DNA of 64,000 bases from Apostichopus japonicus (GCF_037975245.1 NC_092577.1:31491398-31555397), one strand, 5' to 3'. Counted from the stretch's first letter, positions 1-23,875 are shown. Made by a program: numbers and translations. Notes: generated from the sequence alone by a model not told the origin.

Positions 1-663
1 CTGATTTGACGTGCACCGTGAGTGCATCACACCAGTCACTTCTAACATCTTACCAGCCGGGATACAAATGTTCTCATTTTTCTTGGTACGCACAGATCCA
101 ACTCGCCCATCAGGTCCCAGTTTTTCCAATTCGTCTAGGGACACATAAATCATACGGCAGGTGGTTGAAATATCTAAGTCTTGCAGGTAACTTTTTCCAC
201 CAATCTGTCTACAGGCCTCGTGGCACTGCTTAAAAACACCAGAGTTAGTCCCAATAATGAGAGGGCAGGTGGCTGAATCTCGTCCATCTGGAACAACAAT
301 GGCTAGAGTGTTAAATGATTTGGCTGTTCCACAAAACTTGGAAGGGAATTGTATCTCTATCTCACTATATCCTAAATAGGGAATAGTTCCGTCCCCACCA
401 TGCCTGATCACCAAATCCTCCAAAGGATACATCTCTCGGCTTAAGCTCTTAAAGAAACCTTCAGATATTAAGGTTACCTGGGATCCACTGTCAATTAGGC
501 AACTGATAGGTTGTTTATCCACAAAGCAATCCTGCCTATTTGCTTTTCCCACTAGCCCAGGGGGAATGTTAGAATGGTGAGCATTTTTGGTTGGTTCAGA
601 TGAGAGGCAATCTACGTATTGGACCCCTGAGTGCCTCTGCCCATGGATCCTTGTGGGTTTCCC
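1..663 (-). CDS. pro: Retrotransposon aspartic protease (pro), partial, -1 frame to gag
   Basis: After the gag frameshift site the -1 frame stays open to the window edge. It carries the retropepsin active-site motif CLIDSGSQVTLIS, with DSG in place of the commoner DTG (codons near 495-455), and a downstream PLIIGTNSG (near 265-238), the usual second conserved block of retropepsins. The enzyme would cleave the Gag and Gag-Pol precursors inside particles. The reading frame continues left of position 1, presumably into reverse transcriptase. It has no start codon of its own, so it is most simply expressed as a Gag-Pro fusion by -1 frameshifting. Confidence 0.85.
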
Positions 664-2042
664 TGACCCAGCACGAATTGGATCAGTTTTCTGTTTACCG
701 TCTGGATATCGGGGTCAAAGCGGCATGTCCGGCTGATATGCCCAGTACGGCCACAGTTAAAGCAAAAATTAGGGCTCTGGTTCCTGTTATTTCCAGAGGT
801 CCACTGTCTGTATTCCCGGGGAGCTTCTTCTGACTCTGGCTCCACAACCTTTGGGGAACCCGATACCTTGAGGGCACGAACTTCTGCTTCAAGTCGTTCA
901 AGACGGTCACTAGCTTTTAGATCATTCATTTCCTTCTTTGGTTTTTCCTCACTAGTTGTTGTGATGCTAGCTGCGGTGACACCCACTGGTTTTCTCTGGG
1001 TCTTGTGGTTTCTAGACTGTCGCTGTTGGAACTTGCAATCTTGCTCCTCTTCATACCTCCTTAGCATACTCAGCAGAGAGATGAAACCTGGGGGGTCGGT
1101 GAGCCTGTCTCGTAGTTGGAGGGTTGTGATGAGCAGATCGTCAAATAAGAGCCCTCTGATAAATTGTCGAAGTCTGATGCGATTGACATCTCCGGGAACC
1201 AATCCTCCCTTTCTTAAAACATGCCGAATCGCACTCTGCAAACGAGAAAGATATGCTGAGGGTTTCTCTTCATTGTTCTGCTTCATGCTATGGTATTTGA
1301 TTAGCAGTTCCTCTCCACTCTCGGTTGTTCCAAATACTGCCTCAAGGGCGGCAAGGTAGTCCTCGGATGTCGCAGATGGGAGATCCTGTTTTAGGTCTGA
1401 AATAATCTGGGATGCTGGGGGACGTAATGATTCCCTGATCCTCTTACGTTTCTCAATTTCTGACACCCCAGTCCATTCGGCCATGAGACCCTCCACCTGC
1501 TCTACCCACGAGCTCCATTCCTCTTCATCTCTGGACAGATTGTCTTTCCCAGAAAAGAACTTGAGGCGTCGGTAGGAAGATGCGAGAGTGTACTGCAACT
1601 CTGTCACAGGAGTGGTATTGTTGTCTCGGTAGCCTAGTTCACGCACCATCATTCGCTCTGTTGAATCTGTTGACTGTAGGCTTTCACAGAGGGGTATAAT
1701 TTTGAACCACAGCTGTTCCTTCGCAACCCTAATGGTTGCATGTTTTCCAAATTCTTGGTCACCTATATCCCTCTCATACTCGCAAAGAACAAAAGTCTCT
1801 GTCATCCCCCCTCGGGTTACCTCTTTACGACAAATCCCCACCAGACCCCTAGGGAGACCTCTGGCTAGACTTTCAAGTAACGCTCTAGTGGTAGATTGAG
1901 TATGCCTAGCTGTGAGCAATATTGCTCGTGACTCAGCCACATCTTCCTTTTTACACCACTCCCTCCCTATAGTGATCACTTCAGATTCACTTTCTAGTGA
2001 AGCAGTGTATGGCCTGGCCATACTTACTGGACAGCTCTCCAA
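612..2042 (-). CDS. gag: Gag polyprotein of LTR retrotransposon (PNMA-like, CCHC knuckle)
   Basis: This is an intact 476-codon ORF. The N-terminal third (GREWCKKEDVAESRAILLT, followed by a short beta-alpha-like stretch) resembles the N-terminal domain of PNMA-family domesticated Gags. The middle (residues about 160-330, with KDNLSRDEEEWSSWVEQVEG and YLSRLQSAIRHVLRKGG) fits a capsid fold. A basic linker leads to one zinc knuckle, CFNCGRTGHISRTC, near the C-terminus, which would bind element RNA. Two in-frame ATGs are possible, at 2042 and 2021. The downstream one gives MARPYTAS and is near the start of the conserved part. The stop at 614-612 is bypassed by the frameshift signal 43 nt upstream. 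Confidence 0.88.
   Translation of the reverse strand: MESCPVSMARPYTASLESESEVITIGREWCKKEDVAESRAILLTARHTQSTTRALLESLARGLPRGLVGICRKEVTRGGMTETFVLCEYERDIGDQEFGKHATIRVAKEQLWFKIIPLCESLQSTDSTERMMVRELGYRDNNTTPVTELQYTLASSYRRLKFFSGKDNLSRDEEEWSSWVEQVEGLMAEWTGVSEIEKRKRIRESLRPPASQIISDLKQDLPSATSEDYLAALEAVFGTTESGEELLIKYHSMKQNNEEKPSAYLSRLQSAIRHVLRKGGLVPGDVNRIRLRQFIRGLLFDDLLITTLQLRDRLTDPPGFISLLSMLRRYEEEQDCKFQQRQSRNHKTQRKPVGVTAASITTTSEEKPKKEMNDLKASDRLERLEAEVRALKVSGSPKVVEPESEEAPREYRQWTSGNNRNQSPNFCFNCGRTGHISRTCRFDPDIQTVNRKLIQFVLGQGNPQGSMGRGTQGSNT
657..663 (-). promoter_or_regulatory. -1 ribosomal frameshift heptamer G GGA AAC (gag/pro)
   Basis: On the minus strand gag reads CAG GGA AAC CCA, so the heptamer G GGA AAC is in the correct X XXY YYZ register. 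After a -1 slip the new frame is open and leads straight to the protease. The same heptamer is used at gag-pro junctions of some retroviruses (established knowledge). No pseudoknot was modelled downstream. Confidence 0.75.
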
Positions 2043-2183
2043 CTGGTGGTACCTTAATCGTTAGAAAAAAATTTAGTGCAGCAAATATAAATAACAAACA
2101 AGGGAACCACACTCCCGTCTCATATAACACTAAGATGCTTCACTAAACTCTTGCTAAGTTTTTTTTTTTAAGAGAAGTGTGTT

Positions 2184-2201
2184 CCCGGATAGGCCCCCAA
2201 A
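2184..2201 (-). other. Primer-binding site, tRNA-Pro-like
   Basis: Directly after the LTR end the minus strand reads TTTGGGGGCCTATCCGGGAA. It starts with the obligatory TGG and is close to the tRNA-Pro primer site used by many gammaretroviruses, differing mainly in the central bases. The true primer tRNA of this host is not known. Confidence 0.7.
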
Positions 2202-3639
2202 TGTAACCCGTGGTTCGTCCGCCCTCTATTTAGGTTAGAGTAATAGCCCCCTAGCCCAGAAGAAATAAAGACTCAAAACCCAAGTTATTAAATTGTCCCA
2301 ACACGTACTGAATTTATACGGTCAGGGTAATCGATTATTGAGACGGGAGAGATCACTTCCCCCGTTTGAATACGGTGTGGTATACACTTAAATGCTTAAA
2401 ATGATTATGCTTTAATAAAGTAACAATTAATGCTATCCCACAGTAGTGAGATAAACCCCCTTCTAGATTAATACACTTAAATACTTAATACTGTACTGCT
2501 TAATATAATAACAATGAATGCTATCCCACCGTAGCGAGATAAACCCCCGTCTAGATTAATACACCCCCCGTTGCATGCACTTATCCCCAGCTAGAATATA
2601 CAAATTTCCCCTAATTAATATTGCGCGCTAACTGATCAGTTCGCGGACATCACAGGCTCAGGCGAAGTTCCTGCGACCCTCAAGTATGGAGCACCGGTCC
2701 TCAACACCAGTCTGGAGAGAAGGTTACCAAACAGTGATAAAACATTACCACTACGATGACATCTAAAATATTTCAATATGCTTAACTACTGTTGCCAAAC
2801 ACTTTAAATCTGATCAAATCAATATATTAAAATAATACAACATTGAACTTCTTGCAAGGGTGTATAAACTCCACAGTAAAACATGAGATAACCCTTTCTC
2901 AATCAGTACTAATCCCTTATCACAATAGTATACCCGTTTGTGTACAAACGAGGATCAACAGTATTCTGCAACAACGCCCCCACTTGGATATAACACAAAG
3001 CTCAGGTCTCTGTACTCATGGGCATATTGCTAAGCCTAACAACCCTAGCTATTAATACTAACATCCAATACAGTAGGGCTCCCACAACACAATTATATCG
3101 CCTTATAGGCCAAAACAGCCTATTTATCTTAGAAAACCCCACATTCTACACATAATCTATCACACAGTAAACTTTATTCAATAACTGTCACCGTAAACAA
3201 TTTAGTCTTTCACCAACTAATCAACTAATCAAATGCTCAGTTATATCAGCGAACAATGCTGACACTCCGCTATGCACTACACACAACAGGCTACGTATGC
3301 TACAATACACTAACAAACACAGCACATCGCAGGGACTCGATGTGAATACTTTATTACGAAATTAACTTAAAACAAAAGGGAAAACCGTACCTGGAGAGCT
3401 GCCAAGTAATCTGCTACAGAAGGTTTCAAGATAAAACCACAAAACACCAGCTGACAAAGGGAACTGATCAAACTATGCCTTACAGAGGATAGCAAGGCTA
3501 ACAAGGCTGCACGGGTAAAGATGGCTACCAGGCAACAAAAACCTAGACATGTGCAGTGGCATAAAATAACAGTAAACCCTCTAATTAATTCTATACAGCG
3601 CCACCAATTAAAGTAACACATCACTTTCAAAGGGTTACA
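2202..3639 (-). repeat. Long terminal repeat (5' LTR of the element)
   Basis: The boundaries are set by the inverted ends TGTAACCC at 2202-2209 and GGGTTACA at 3632-3639. The primer site abuts the inner end. At 1438 bp this is a long LTR. It has no coding content apart from spurious short ORFs. A 5-bp host duplication would begin at 3640, but its partner lies outside the window. Confidence 0.85.
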
Positions 3640-3835
3640 AAAGGAAACCCCGGAACTAGACTTAACTAAGTGTCACAGGTCAATCAATGACAAACATTAA
3701 TCTGTTCACCACATGTTTCAGTGACGTCAATGAACTCATTCATGTTTTGACATGTTTAAGACCATATATGGACCTTATCACTCTTCTGATTCAATATTTG
3801 TCTTCCAACTTCCAAGCGATGATCAATATTGATAC

Positions 3836-3860
3836 TGACGTCACGAGCAATCTGATTGGC
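3836..3860 (+). promoter_or_regulatory. CRE palindrome and inverted CCAAT box upstream of Sec6-like exon
   Basis: A perfect TGACGTCA (3836-3843) is followed 11 bp later by ATTGG (3855-3859), the reverse of CCAAT. The pair is typical of animal promoters. It lies about 190 bp upstream of the first visible Sec6-like exon and may mark a promoter of a short isoform. No transcript evidence is available. Confidence 0.35.
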
Positions 3861-4043
3861 TGAAAACTCCGTACTAATTGCAAACCTGTTTGGGATAAAA
3901 AAAATTCGCGGCCGGGCAGTCACTTTTTGGGACGTTTGGGGTATTGAAAGATGGATCAAAAATTGTGTTCTTAGTTTATTTGCTAACGATATTCGAGGAG
4001 AGTATCCCCTTTTAGACCCCCCCCCCTCGCCCCACCGCCTCAG

Positions 4044-16252
<12,209 letters not shown>

Positions 16253-17510
16253 TCGAGGAGACATAAAAAAAATGGAAATAAACCGCCTTCTTCTAAGTAC
16301 TCGCCTGTTTCTCATGTAAATATCGAAGGACAAATAATGTAAATAAGCATTTTTTTCATGCCTAACAAGCCAAGCCTTAACTATAACTTGCGCCGTAGGA
16401 AGGAGAAGTAAGTGTGAATAAAATTCGTGATAAACCAGTTTCAAACAGGTTATTATCCGCATATAATTAGGTAATGTTGTTTTTATAAACGAGGCCGTGT
16501 ATTATTCGTACCATGTAAAGTAGTTCGTGTGTGTTTTGTTTGCGTGTGCGTGTGTGCGCACGTGTACCTGTTTTGCATTCCCAGGACTTAAAACACAGGA
16601 AAACAAAGGTAGTCCTCATACATCATTTCAAAAGAATGCCCATGTCTTCAGAAGAATTCTTTTGTTCAGGTGTATTGTTAAGGTCTGGGTACGTGGATTT
16701 GAACAATGGAAGAAGAAAAAACACAATCGGGTACTCAGTGTGAATATGAAACACACCGTGTACGTGTTTTGTGCACGTATGGTTGCGTGGAGGAACAGGT
16801 GCATAGACATACATAATTCTAAACGGATCGAATTGTTTAATTTAGAAATTTCAAAAAAAAAAGATTACATAATGGTTCAAAACAGTAAACAAGAACACTC
16901 TTTCTTGATTCCCCGACAATTTCGAAAACAGTTTAATTTCTTTGCTATTAATTTCTTATTTATTATTAGTTCTCGGGATAACTTGTGTATTATTAAATTT
17001 ATTCACGATACCATCGAAAGTATATCTTATAAATTTTGAAAGCTGCGCCAAAGTGTCTATTCTTTCTCCGGGGTTTTCAGTTATTTTAAACGCTGAGTGT
17101 CAATGAGGACAGTTTGTACGTACAGCCAGTTTTGTTCGATAAAGTGTTACGTAATGAACAGGGTTTGGAGGGTAGTAACGTTATATCTATTACCTGTCTC
17201 TTACACCATGGAGGTAAAACTGTTTTTCCGCCATGCTTATACATACGCACTACAATTTTAATTTTAACCATTCTTGCACTGCGCCACCAATTACCCCCTA
17301 TTTACTGCCCTCTTTCTCTCGGTTCTACCATTCGTCAGTACATAATATGTAACAATACTCTTAAAGTTCAACTGAGTTTGGTGGGTTTAGTGGCTTTAAT
17401 AGCTGCATGCCCGTCTCTTTATTTTTTATTTAAATTTTATTATTTTTTATTTTTTATTATTATTTTATTTATTTATTTTGTATTATTATTTTTCGCATTT
17501 TTTAGCTGTT
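16253..17510. other. 3' flank of Sec6-like gene, no further exon supported
   Basis: Contains the candidate AATAAA signals, a GT-rich stretch near 16530, and AT-rich sequence with spurious ORFs. Nothing else is recognised. Confidence 0.5.
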
Positions 17511-17865
17511 GTTGTTATAGCAATGCCAGGTTTAACCTTTCTCCTTGCCAGTAGGAATCACCTCTAGAACCGTGTCATGGCGTAGCACTACCATGCATTC
17601 AGTGCTAACGTTCAGTGGTTTGTTGGGAATGTGGTCGTGCAGTGGGTGTGAAAAATGACTGAAATAACAAGACTATGCATTTATGTTGATTGTTGTTAGA
17701 GCAATGTCAGGTTTATGATTCTCCTTGCCAATGGAAAGCACCTCTAGAACCGTATCATGGCGTAGCACTATGCAATGCCTTCAAGGCTAACGTTCAGTAC
17801 GGTTTTGGGGAAGAGGTTGTGCACCAGGTGTGATAAACGGCTGAAATTAAAAGACTATGCATTTA
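17511..17865 (+). repeat. Two-copy tandem duplication, period 180 bp
   Basis: 17511-17690 and 17691-17865 align throughout. Shared landmarks are CACCTCTAGAACCGT, TCATGGCGTAGCACTA and AAGACTATGCATTTA. Divergence is moderate, so the duplication is not recent. Confidence 0.85.
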
Positions 17866-18802
17866 CATCCCTACAAGATAAAATACACGGAGAGTTGTAT
17901 CATTTTCTTTGTTTGATATATCTGACGTTTTCTTCAATCCTAATCTCATATTTATTTTAGAACTAGCTCTAGATGAGCCTGTTCTGATTGTTTTCTGCGA
18001 TATTTTCAAAAGGAAATTAGTTTCATTATATTCCTATTGGTGCCGTATAATATTCTTTAACTTCTTTTGGAATTGTGTTCACATATTATGACGTTGCAAA
18101 ATTACAAAAAAAAAAAAAAAAAATCCAAGCCAGTTTATCATTTCATTGTTATGACATTTCTCTTTCCAAGATCAACGTTGAATAGTTTTATTTATAATAC
18201 TGTGTTACCATAAAAACTGTATGACATTATTTAATGTTTGACTTGTCAGTTCAGTGCAGTTTATTTTCTCTATGTGCTCTCCAAAGGAGGTATAAGAGAT
18301 ACCTAAATGCAATTAAAAATAAGAGATAATACAATAAGGTATACAGATGGCAGTTACATAAAAAATACATAAAAGAAAACAGGACTGCAGAAAATAATGA
18401 AAGATCACAGAGATCGAGCAGTACTACAGTAAGTGATGACAAATTTGACAGTACGGTTTCCATTAACTTAGCACAAAACTAATTAAAACGACTGGAAATA
18501 ACGACTTGAGACTTCGATTAAAAATGGCTATGCATCTTAATCGAAGCTGGGTCTGGTTCTAAAATATGGTTGATTTCAGGTATCAAAATTTCTTTCTTTC
18601 TTAAAGGCTGGGCATGCTAAAAGTATGATAAAATGTATCACCCAAGTTTTGTTACTTTTACCTGAATTACATGTATCCGGTCATGAAACACAAATATCCT
18701 GATATTTTCCTGAAACGATTGGAATATTAGTAATGCCGCAACGGTATAAGCTTAATTTTCAAGTATACGTCATAGTAAATGGTAAGTGTGATATATAGGT
18801 TA

Positions 18803-19490
18803 TAATGCATGAGTGTGTTATTTAATACACGGTATGCAATGATGACGTCATTTTCTTGTAACGGTGCATTTTTAACATAAACGATACTATATATACAACA
18901 AGTTACAGAAATAAGTGTGAATTACGCAACTATCGCATAATGCTATAAAATATCGTTATTCCAACATGTGTAAGTATATAGTTTGGACATATAAGATATT
19001 GTCCTAAGTTACGATATTTTCTAACATCCTGCACCATTTGCATTTCAATTCTAGCAACATAAGGGTGTACTTTATGAATATGTGGCTTCCAATTCATATG
19101 ATTATCAACTATCACACCAAGGAATTTAGTAGTGCAAACATTACAAATCAGCTGATTATCAATCTTTATATTTATATCACAGACCGCTTTTTGGTATAGG
19201 ACAAAAAATCATCAAGTTTGTTTCATCAATGTTTAAAGATAATGCATGAATGTGTTATTTAAAACAAGTATGCAGTGATGACGTCATTTTCTTGTAACCA
19301 GGTGCATTTTTAACATAAACGATACTATGTCTAATACAAGATACAGATATTAGTGTGAATTACGCAAATATCGCATAATGCTATGAAATATTATTCTTCC
19401 AACATGTGAAAGTTTAGTTTGGACATATTTATACGATACTGTCCTAAATTACGATATTTTCTAACATCCCACCATTTGCCTTAATTGTAT
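18803..19490. repeat. Direct duplication of about 240 bp, spacing 437 bp
   Basis: 18803-19050 and 19240-19490 share AATGCATGA, ATGACGTCATTTTCTTGTAA, GTGAATTACGCAA and TACGATATTTTCTAACATCC. The right edge of each copy runs into minus-strand LINE sequence, so a LINE 3' part has been duplicated. Confidence 0.8.
18930..19245 (-). pseudogene. CR1/L2-like LINE reverse transcriptase fragment
   Basis: The minus strand encodes, across broken frames, ETNLMIFCPIP, then CNVCTTKFLGVIVDNHMNW and KPHIHKV. This matches the 'K+ FLGV.ID..L.W..HI' block after the catalytic domain of CR1/L2/Jockey reverse transcriptases. Stops and frameshifts separate the parts. It is a decayed relic. Confidence 0.75.
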
Positions 19491-19633
19491 TTCATTATCG
19501 ACGGCATTGGCATTATTGTGGCAATTAAGCGACAAGGCGAGGATGTTATTCTGTCAATTAAAAAAGAAAATGTACATAGGCTATTGTTTTTTGTTTTTTT
19601 TTTGTAATGTTAAGTGCAATAAGTAATTAAATA

Positions 19634-20290
19634 TTGCGCTTGAATAATGAAAAAAGAAATCTTGATTTAATAACTTTGTCTATCATTATTTCCTCCTTAC
19701 TTTTGTTTCTTTACTTGATTATGCAAACGTTGGCATTTATTGAATTTATGGTGTGTTCCGACTCTCCAAACTGTACCTTTTGCGATACGCATATTGAAAG
19801 TATAGAACATCTGTTCTGGGAGTGTAGTGTGACATCCACCTTTATTTTAGGGGTTGAGGCTATGTTATTAAAGAAGCAATTCTTCTTCTCCAAGAAGGAT
19901 ATCCTTCTTGGTTTCGGTGTTGATGTAGCTCACCCATACAATTTTCTTATTTTATATATGAAGCATTTCATCTTTCAATGTAAATTGAATAAATGTACTC
20001 CTGTTGTAGAGGATTTCTTCTATAAATTTAAGTGTACAATAAGTGTAAAAAAGTACACACAACATCGATATCGTAGTAAAAGTAAGGTTAACTTTTTGCA
20101 GCTTAAACAAGCCTTTAGGACATGTGATTCTCTTTTCCATTAATCTCGTTCGATCAATTGTGCTGTTTATTAGAACAACTGTTATTTTGTTATGACGTTT
20201 ATTTAATCTGAAGCATCTATAGTATGAAAATATGAAGTCTTTTAATTTGACTGAAGTTTTCAATAAATGGATGAAAAAAAAAAAATACAA
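19634..20290 (+). pseudogene. LINE ORF2 C-terminal fragment with poly(A)-like tail
   Basis: The ORF 19634-20143 carries CTFCDTHIESIEHLFWEC, the zinc-knuckle-like C-terminal motif (C..C...E...H.f..C) of L1/Tx1-type LINE ORF2. It is followed by AATAAATGGATG and a run of A at 20263-20285. The frame is open for about 170 codons but the upstream reverse transcriptase is gone, so this is a 5'-truncated insertion. Confidence 0.75.
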
Positions 20291-20361
20291 CTATGTGCAC
20301 AATGCACAATACAAAAAAACAAAAAAAAAAGAATTTATGGTGTTTTGATCTTTATTAATGA

Positions 20362-20363
<2 letters not shown>

Positions 20364-20454
<91 letters not shown>

Positions 20455-20502
20455 AATATCTATATCTATATCTATATATCTATATATATATATAAATATA
20501 TA

Positions 20503-20580
<78 letters not shown>

Positions 20581-20592
20581 TATAGATATATA
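20364..20592. repeat. Long (TA)n with GATATA interruptions
   Basis: About 230 bp of TA with ATCTATATC and GTATATGTA interruptions. ORFs of repeated Tyr-Ile here are artefacts. Confidence 0.95.
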
Positions 20593-20936
20593 TTCGTTTG
20601 AATTTTTCTGAAAATAAAGTCCAACTGTAATATTCATTCAGAGCGCCATCTTTTATTGTTAAATATTAATTGTGTACGCTGGACAGTTCCTTTCTCATTT
20701 GCTTCGAAATTTGTTCCTGCAATCAATGCGCTTAAAAGGAATTCATTTAATTCAAATTAATATAAGAAACTATAGCCCCTCCCAATAGCTTTCAACATAT
20801 TGGAAAAGCTCAACTTAAAGGACATTTATACTTCATCATGCAGAGCCGAGACGTGGAATTTAAAGATCTTTGCAAATCTTATCTTGAAAAAAAAACAGTT
20901 TGTGGTTGGCTTGCTTGCAAACTTGAAGACAATACT

Positions 20937-23037
20937 CAGGCGCGTATCCAGGATTTTCAAACCCGGGGGGCGCGAATTACTATCTAAGCGGAGCGCCACC
21001 ATCGGTTGGCGCGCAGCGTACAAGAAAATTTCTTGTTTTGAAACCCCCCAGATCACCGGAAACGGCACTTCTCGGGCCTGAAATGACCAACCATATGTAC
21101 ACTTTTGCCTGAGAACCAAGTATTTCCTAATAGTTTTTTTTTTCCATCCATAACCTTTTTGAACCCGGCACACATCATGTTCGACCTGATCGCATCTCCT
21201 GTGGGTCTTTGCTTTTGTAGGTGATTCTACGTCCCGGCCCACAATACCCGTCAGCCCCACTTTTCAAGGTTTTAAGCCCCATATTTGTTCCGAATTTGAA
21301 AATTCACATTTCTCGTGAATAAACTCACTTCAAAACATACCCATAATGTTGAACAAAATTTCATCTATGGACAACCAATATAGAAAAAAACTTCCTTCAA
21401 CCCCTAACAGACCGGTCAAAATTGCACGAGTAGAGGGAAGTGTGATGTAGAATGTTGGTCAGAAATTTTCTAAAATTCAGACACAGTTAATTTATTGGTG
21501 TAGAAATATTAAAACCTGTTATAACGGCTATTATAAAACTTGGTTGAAGGAAATGAAAAAATAGCAGATATTTCCGAAAGCGAACACTACACACATAGGC
21601 GTAGGAGGCGCGGCGGCACTGGCGGAGCTAGGGGTATTGGTCAGGAGTGGAGAGAATGGTCTGAAGGGGCGCTTTCGACACTATCTAAGCGGAGCGCCAC
21701 CATTGGTTGGCGCGTAGCGTACATAAAATTTTTGAGTAAAGATACTCCCTAGATCGCCGGAAATGACCCTTTCCGGGCCTGGCTAATTTGCAGATAAACG
21801 AAGAATAAGGTGTTATCGCCAAATTACACGAACAAAATGTGACAAATGTCAATAAGTATATGAGAGCGCAATAAAAAAGTCAATAATCTAGAATAAGTAA
21901 AAAGTGGTAAAGAGCTGAAAAAGGCGCCAGCAGTCCATTTGAGTCCGTCAGGGGGGTATCCGCCCCCTGACCATATGGACGCTCCGCCACTGCGCGGCGG
22001 GGGTGCAGGCCCTAATTCGCCATTACTAATGTAAAAGAGAGTTTTGACATAATTGGACCTCCATGCTTTTTATACATCTACATGAGACATGTCGTTGTTT
22101 ACATTAGCATCCCGCGGTATACTGAGCAATTTTACCGTACGGTACATGATGGCATGCGATGTAATAACCGATGCTTGCTTATATGATATTAACATGAACA
22201 CGTTTTTCGCGCGCGAAGCGCGCAAAAATTTTTGGTTATTTTTTCAGGCAAGTCGGACAGTTTTGAGGCTTTTCATCCTGGAACGCCATTTTCATGCTCA
22301 CTGATATGATGTATAACTGCTGTTTGCGTTACAAATTCAGGCGCGTAGCGAGGAATTTGCCAAGGGAGGGGCGAAGCCTGTAGGCAAATTATCTAAGCGT
22401 AGCGCCACCATAGGTTGGCGCGAAGCGTACAAGCAAATTTTGGCCGAAAATGTCTCCCGGATCGCTGGAAATGACACTTCCCAGGCCTTGTAAGTTGCCT
22501 CTAAGCACTTTCTATTTTGAAATTACTTAGCGATATCATTTAAAACAATGCTGAATGGGGGGGGCGGGCGGTCGCCCACATCCCAAAATGCGTCATGTTC
22601 CCCGACGACACGGTCGAGTTCGAGACCAGCCACAGTTGGTTTCATAGCACAATTCTACACACGCGTTATGATAGACCATATATAGTATATATATAGATCA
22701 TTAGTGAGAGAGGAAAATGGAAACGTCAAAACGTGGAGTTGTCGGTGTAAGGGGTAGGGTGAGTCACACTTTTACGAAATCATTGATCCGTCACTGGCTA
22801 CCCTTCAGCGCTGTAATGATGTCACTGTTCTTCTTTCTCTTCCCGGTGTCTTCGCGTTTTGCTTTTACTCCCTCTTTTTCTCCTTTTTCTCTCTTTCTTC
22901 TTTTTCTTTTCCCTTCCTTCCTCTCCTCCTCCTCTTTTTTCCCCTCTTTTTTCCTTTTTTCTTCTCTTTTTTTCTCTTCTCTTTTTCTTACCCGGGGGGC
23001 GCGCGCCCCCAACGCCCCCCCCCTGGATACGCACCTG
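20937..23037 (+). mobile_element. DNA transposon with 5-bp duplications, copy B
   Basis: The ends are CAGGCGCGTATCCAGG (20937) and CCTGGATACGCACCTG (ending 23037), with ATACT on both flanks. It contains the shared module twice (20979 and 22388) and a nested 376-bp element at 21617-21992. The right part of the older nested element starting at 21594 is deleted compared with copy C. A CT-rich tract (22850-22990) precedes the right end in this copy and in copy C. Confidence 0.8.
21617..21992 (+). mobile_element. hAT-like MITE with 8-bp duplication CGCGGCGG
   Basis: It starts CACTGGCGGAGC and ends GCTCCGCCACTG. CGCGGCGG flanks it at 21609-21616 and 21993-22000. It is the same family as 42564-42963 and 34041-35097. 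Its target lies inside the MITE that begins at 21594, which itself lies in copy B, so three insertions are stacked here. Confidence 0.88.
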
Positions 23038-23049
23038 ATACTGATGACC

Positions 23050-23690
23050 ATTGCATAATAATTACGATTAAAAACATCACGGACCTTTTCATCAATATCA
23101 CAAACAGGCCTGATGAGCCGGTGTCATGGTGGAGGGAGTAAGGGGGAGAGATAGTCCGGTCGACTTGAGGGCTAATATGAGATAACGATTACTATATCTT
23201 ATTAAGGAAAACTGAAGTATTCCAATAATGGGGGAGGGGTGGGGTTGTGACATAATTGTATCCAAACAGCTCTCGAGTCTCCTGATCACAAATGCTAATG
23301 CAATACATCGCAATCTTATCTCTCGAGATATAAGTATACATTAAGATATCTTTCAAAACACATTTTTATATTGTTTTTTTTCTTCTTTTCTAGCCTGGCT
23401 CATTTCATCCTCAATTCATCTAACAGAAATATTAGTATATAAGGCATCTCATTAACACATTTGATAATCCCATTGCAAAACCGACTGACATCTCGTCAGT
23501 TATTCGTATCGATACATAAACTTCGAATAGAAATAACTTCATCGCCAACCGTTTTACCCATCAAATTCCGAACTAGTACCCTGACTGGGCTATCGCTTCT
23601 GTACACTTATGTCATAGCTAATAGAATAACCCATTAAGCCACGGATCCGTGTATGGCAAGCCATTTGGGACAAACATCGCATAATATATC
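23050..23690. other. No gene seen
   Basis: AT-rich unique sequence with no supported exon or repeat. Its right part shares short stretches with the 136-bp repeat at 24.1 kb (ATAACCCATT, CCACGGATCCGTG). Confidence 0.4.
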
Positions 23691-23875
23691 AGCGTATAAA
23701 TTGAATATATACGCGTATTAATTAGAATATATACGAGTATATATTATAAGCCAATCATAAGGCTTAAATACATCCGCGTATTAATTCGAATATAAACACG
23801 TATTAATTCGAATACATATGAGGATTAATTCGAATAAATACACGTATAAATTCGAATATATACACGTATTAAATC
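23690..23875. repeat. Degenerate array of TTCGAATATATACACGTATTAA units
   Basis: Eight or so 22-24-bp units combine TTCGAA and TACGCGTA-type palindromes separated by TATA or TTAA. Related units recur at 24037-24065. Confidence 0.75.

Larger units (their letters stand above)
1..3639 (-). mobile_element. LTR retrotransposon, 5' part (LTR-gag-pro), truncated by window edge
   Basis: Read on the minus strand, the order is LTR (3639 to 2202), primer-binding site, leader, gag (2042 to 612) and protease (from about 663 off the left edge). This is the 5' half of a Ty3/gypsy-type or retrovirus-like element. Reverse transcriptase, integrase and the 3' LTR would lie left of position 1 and are not seen. 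gag and pro have no internal stops, which suggests a fairly young insertion. It lies antisense to, and about 400 bp upstream of, the first visible exon of the Sec6-like gene, so it is either in an intron of that gene or next to its promoter. The clade is inferred from the PNMA-like Gag and is uncertain without reverse transcriptase. Confidence 0.9.

Noticed and set aside
868-1359. 163-codon plus-strand ORF
   Set aside because: Antisense shadow of the gag gene.
3367-3630. 87-codon minus-strand ORF
   Set aside because: Lies inside the LTR; no conserved domain, and LTRs are expected to be non-coding.
16527-17039. ORF of 170 codons and alternative last exon at 16585 for the Sec6-like gene
   Set aside because: The 16220 exon with its strong acceptor and immediate stop is more economical. 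The longer ORF has GT-rich low-complexity start sequence. Not excluded by data.
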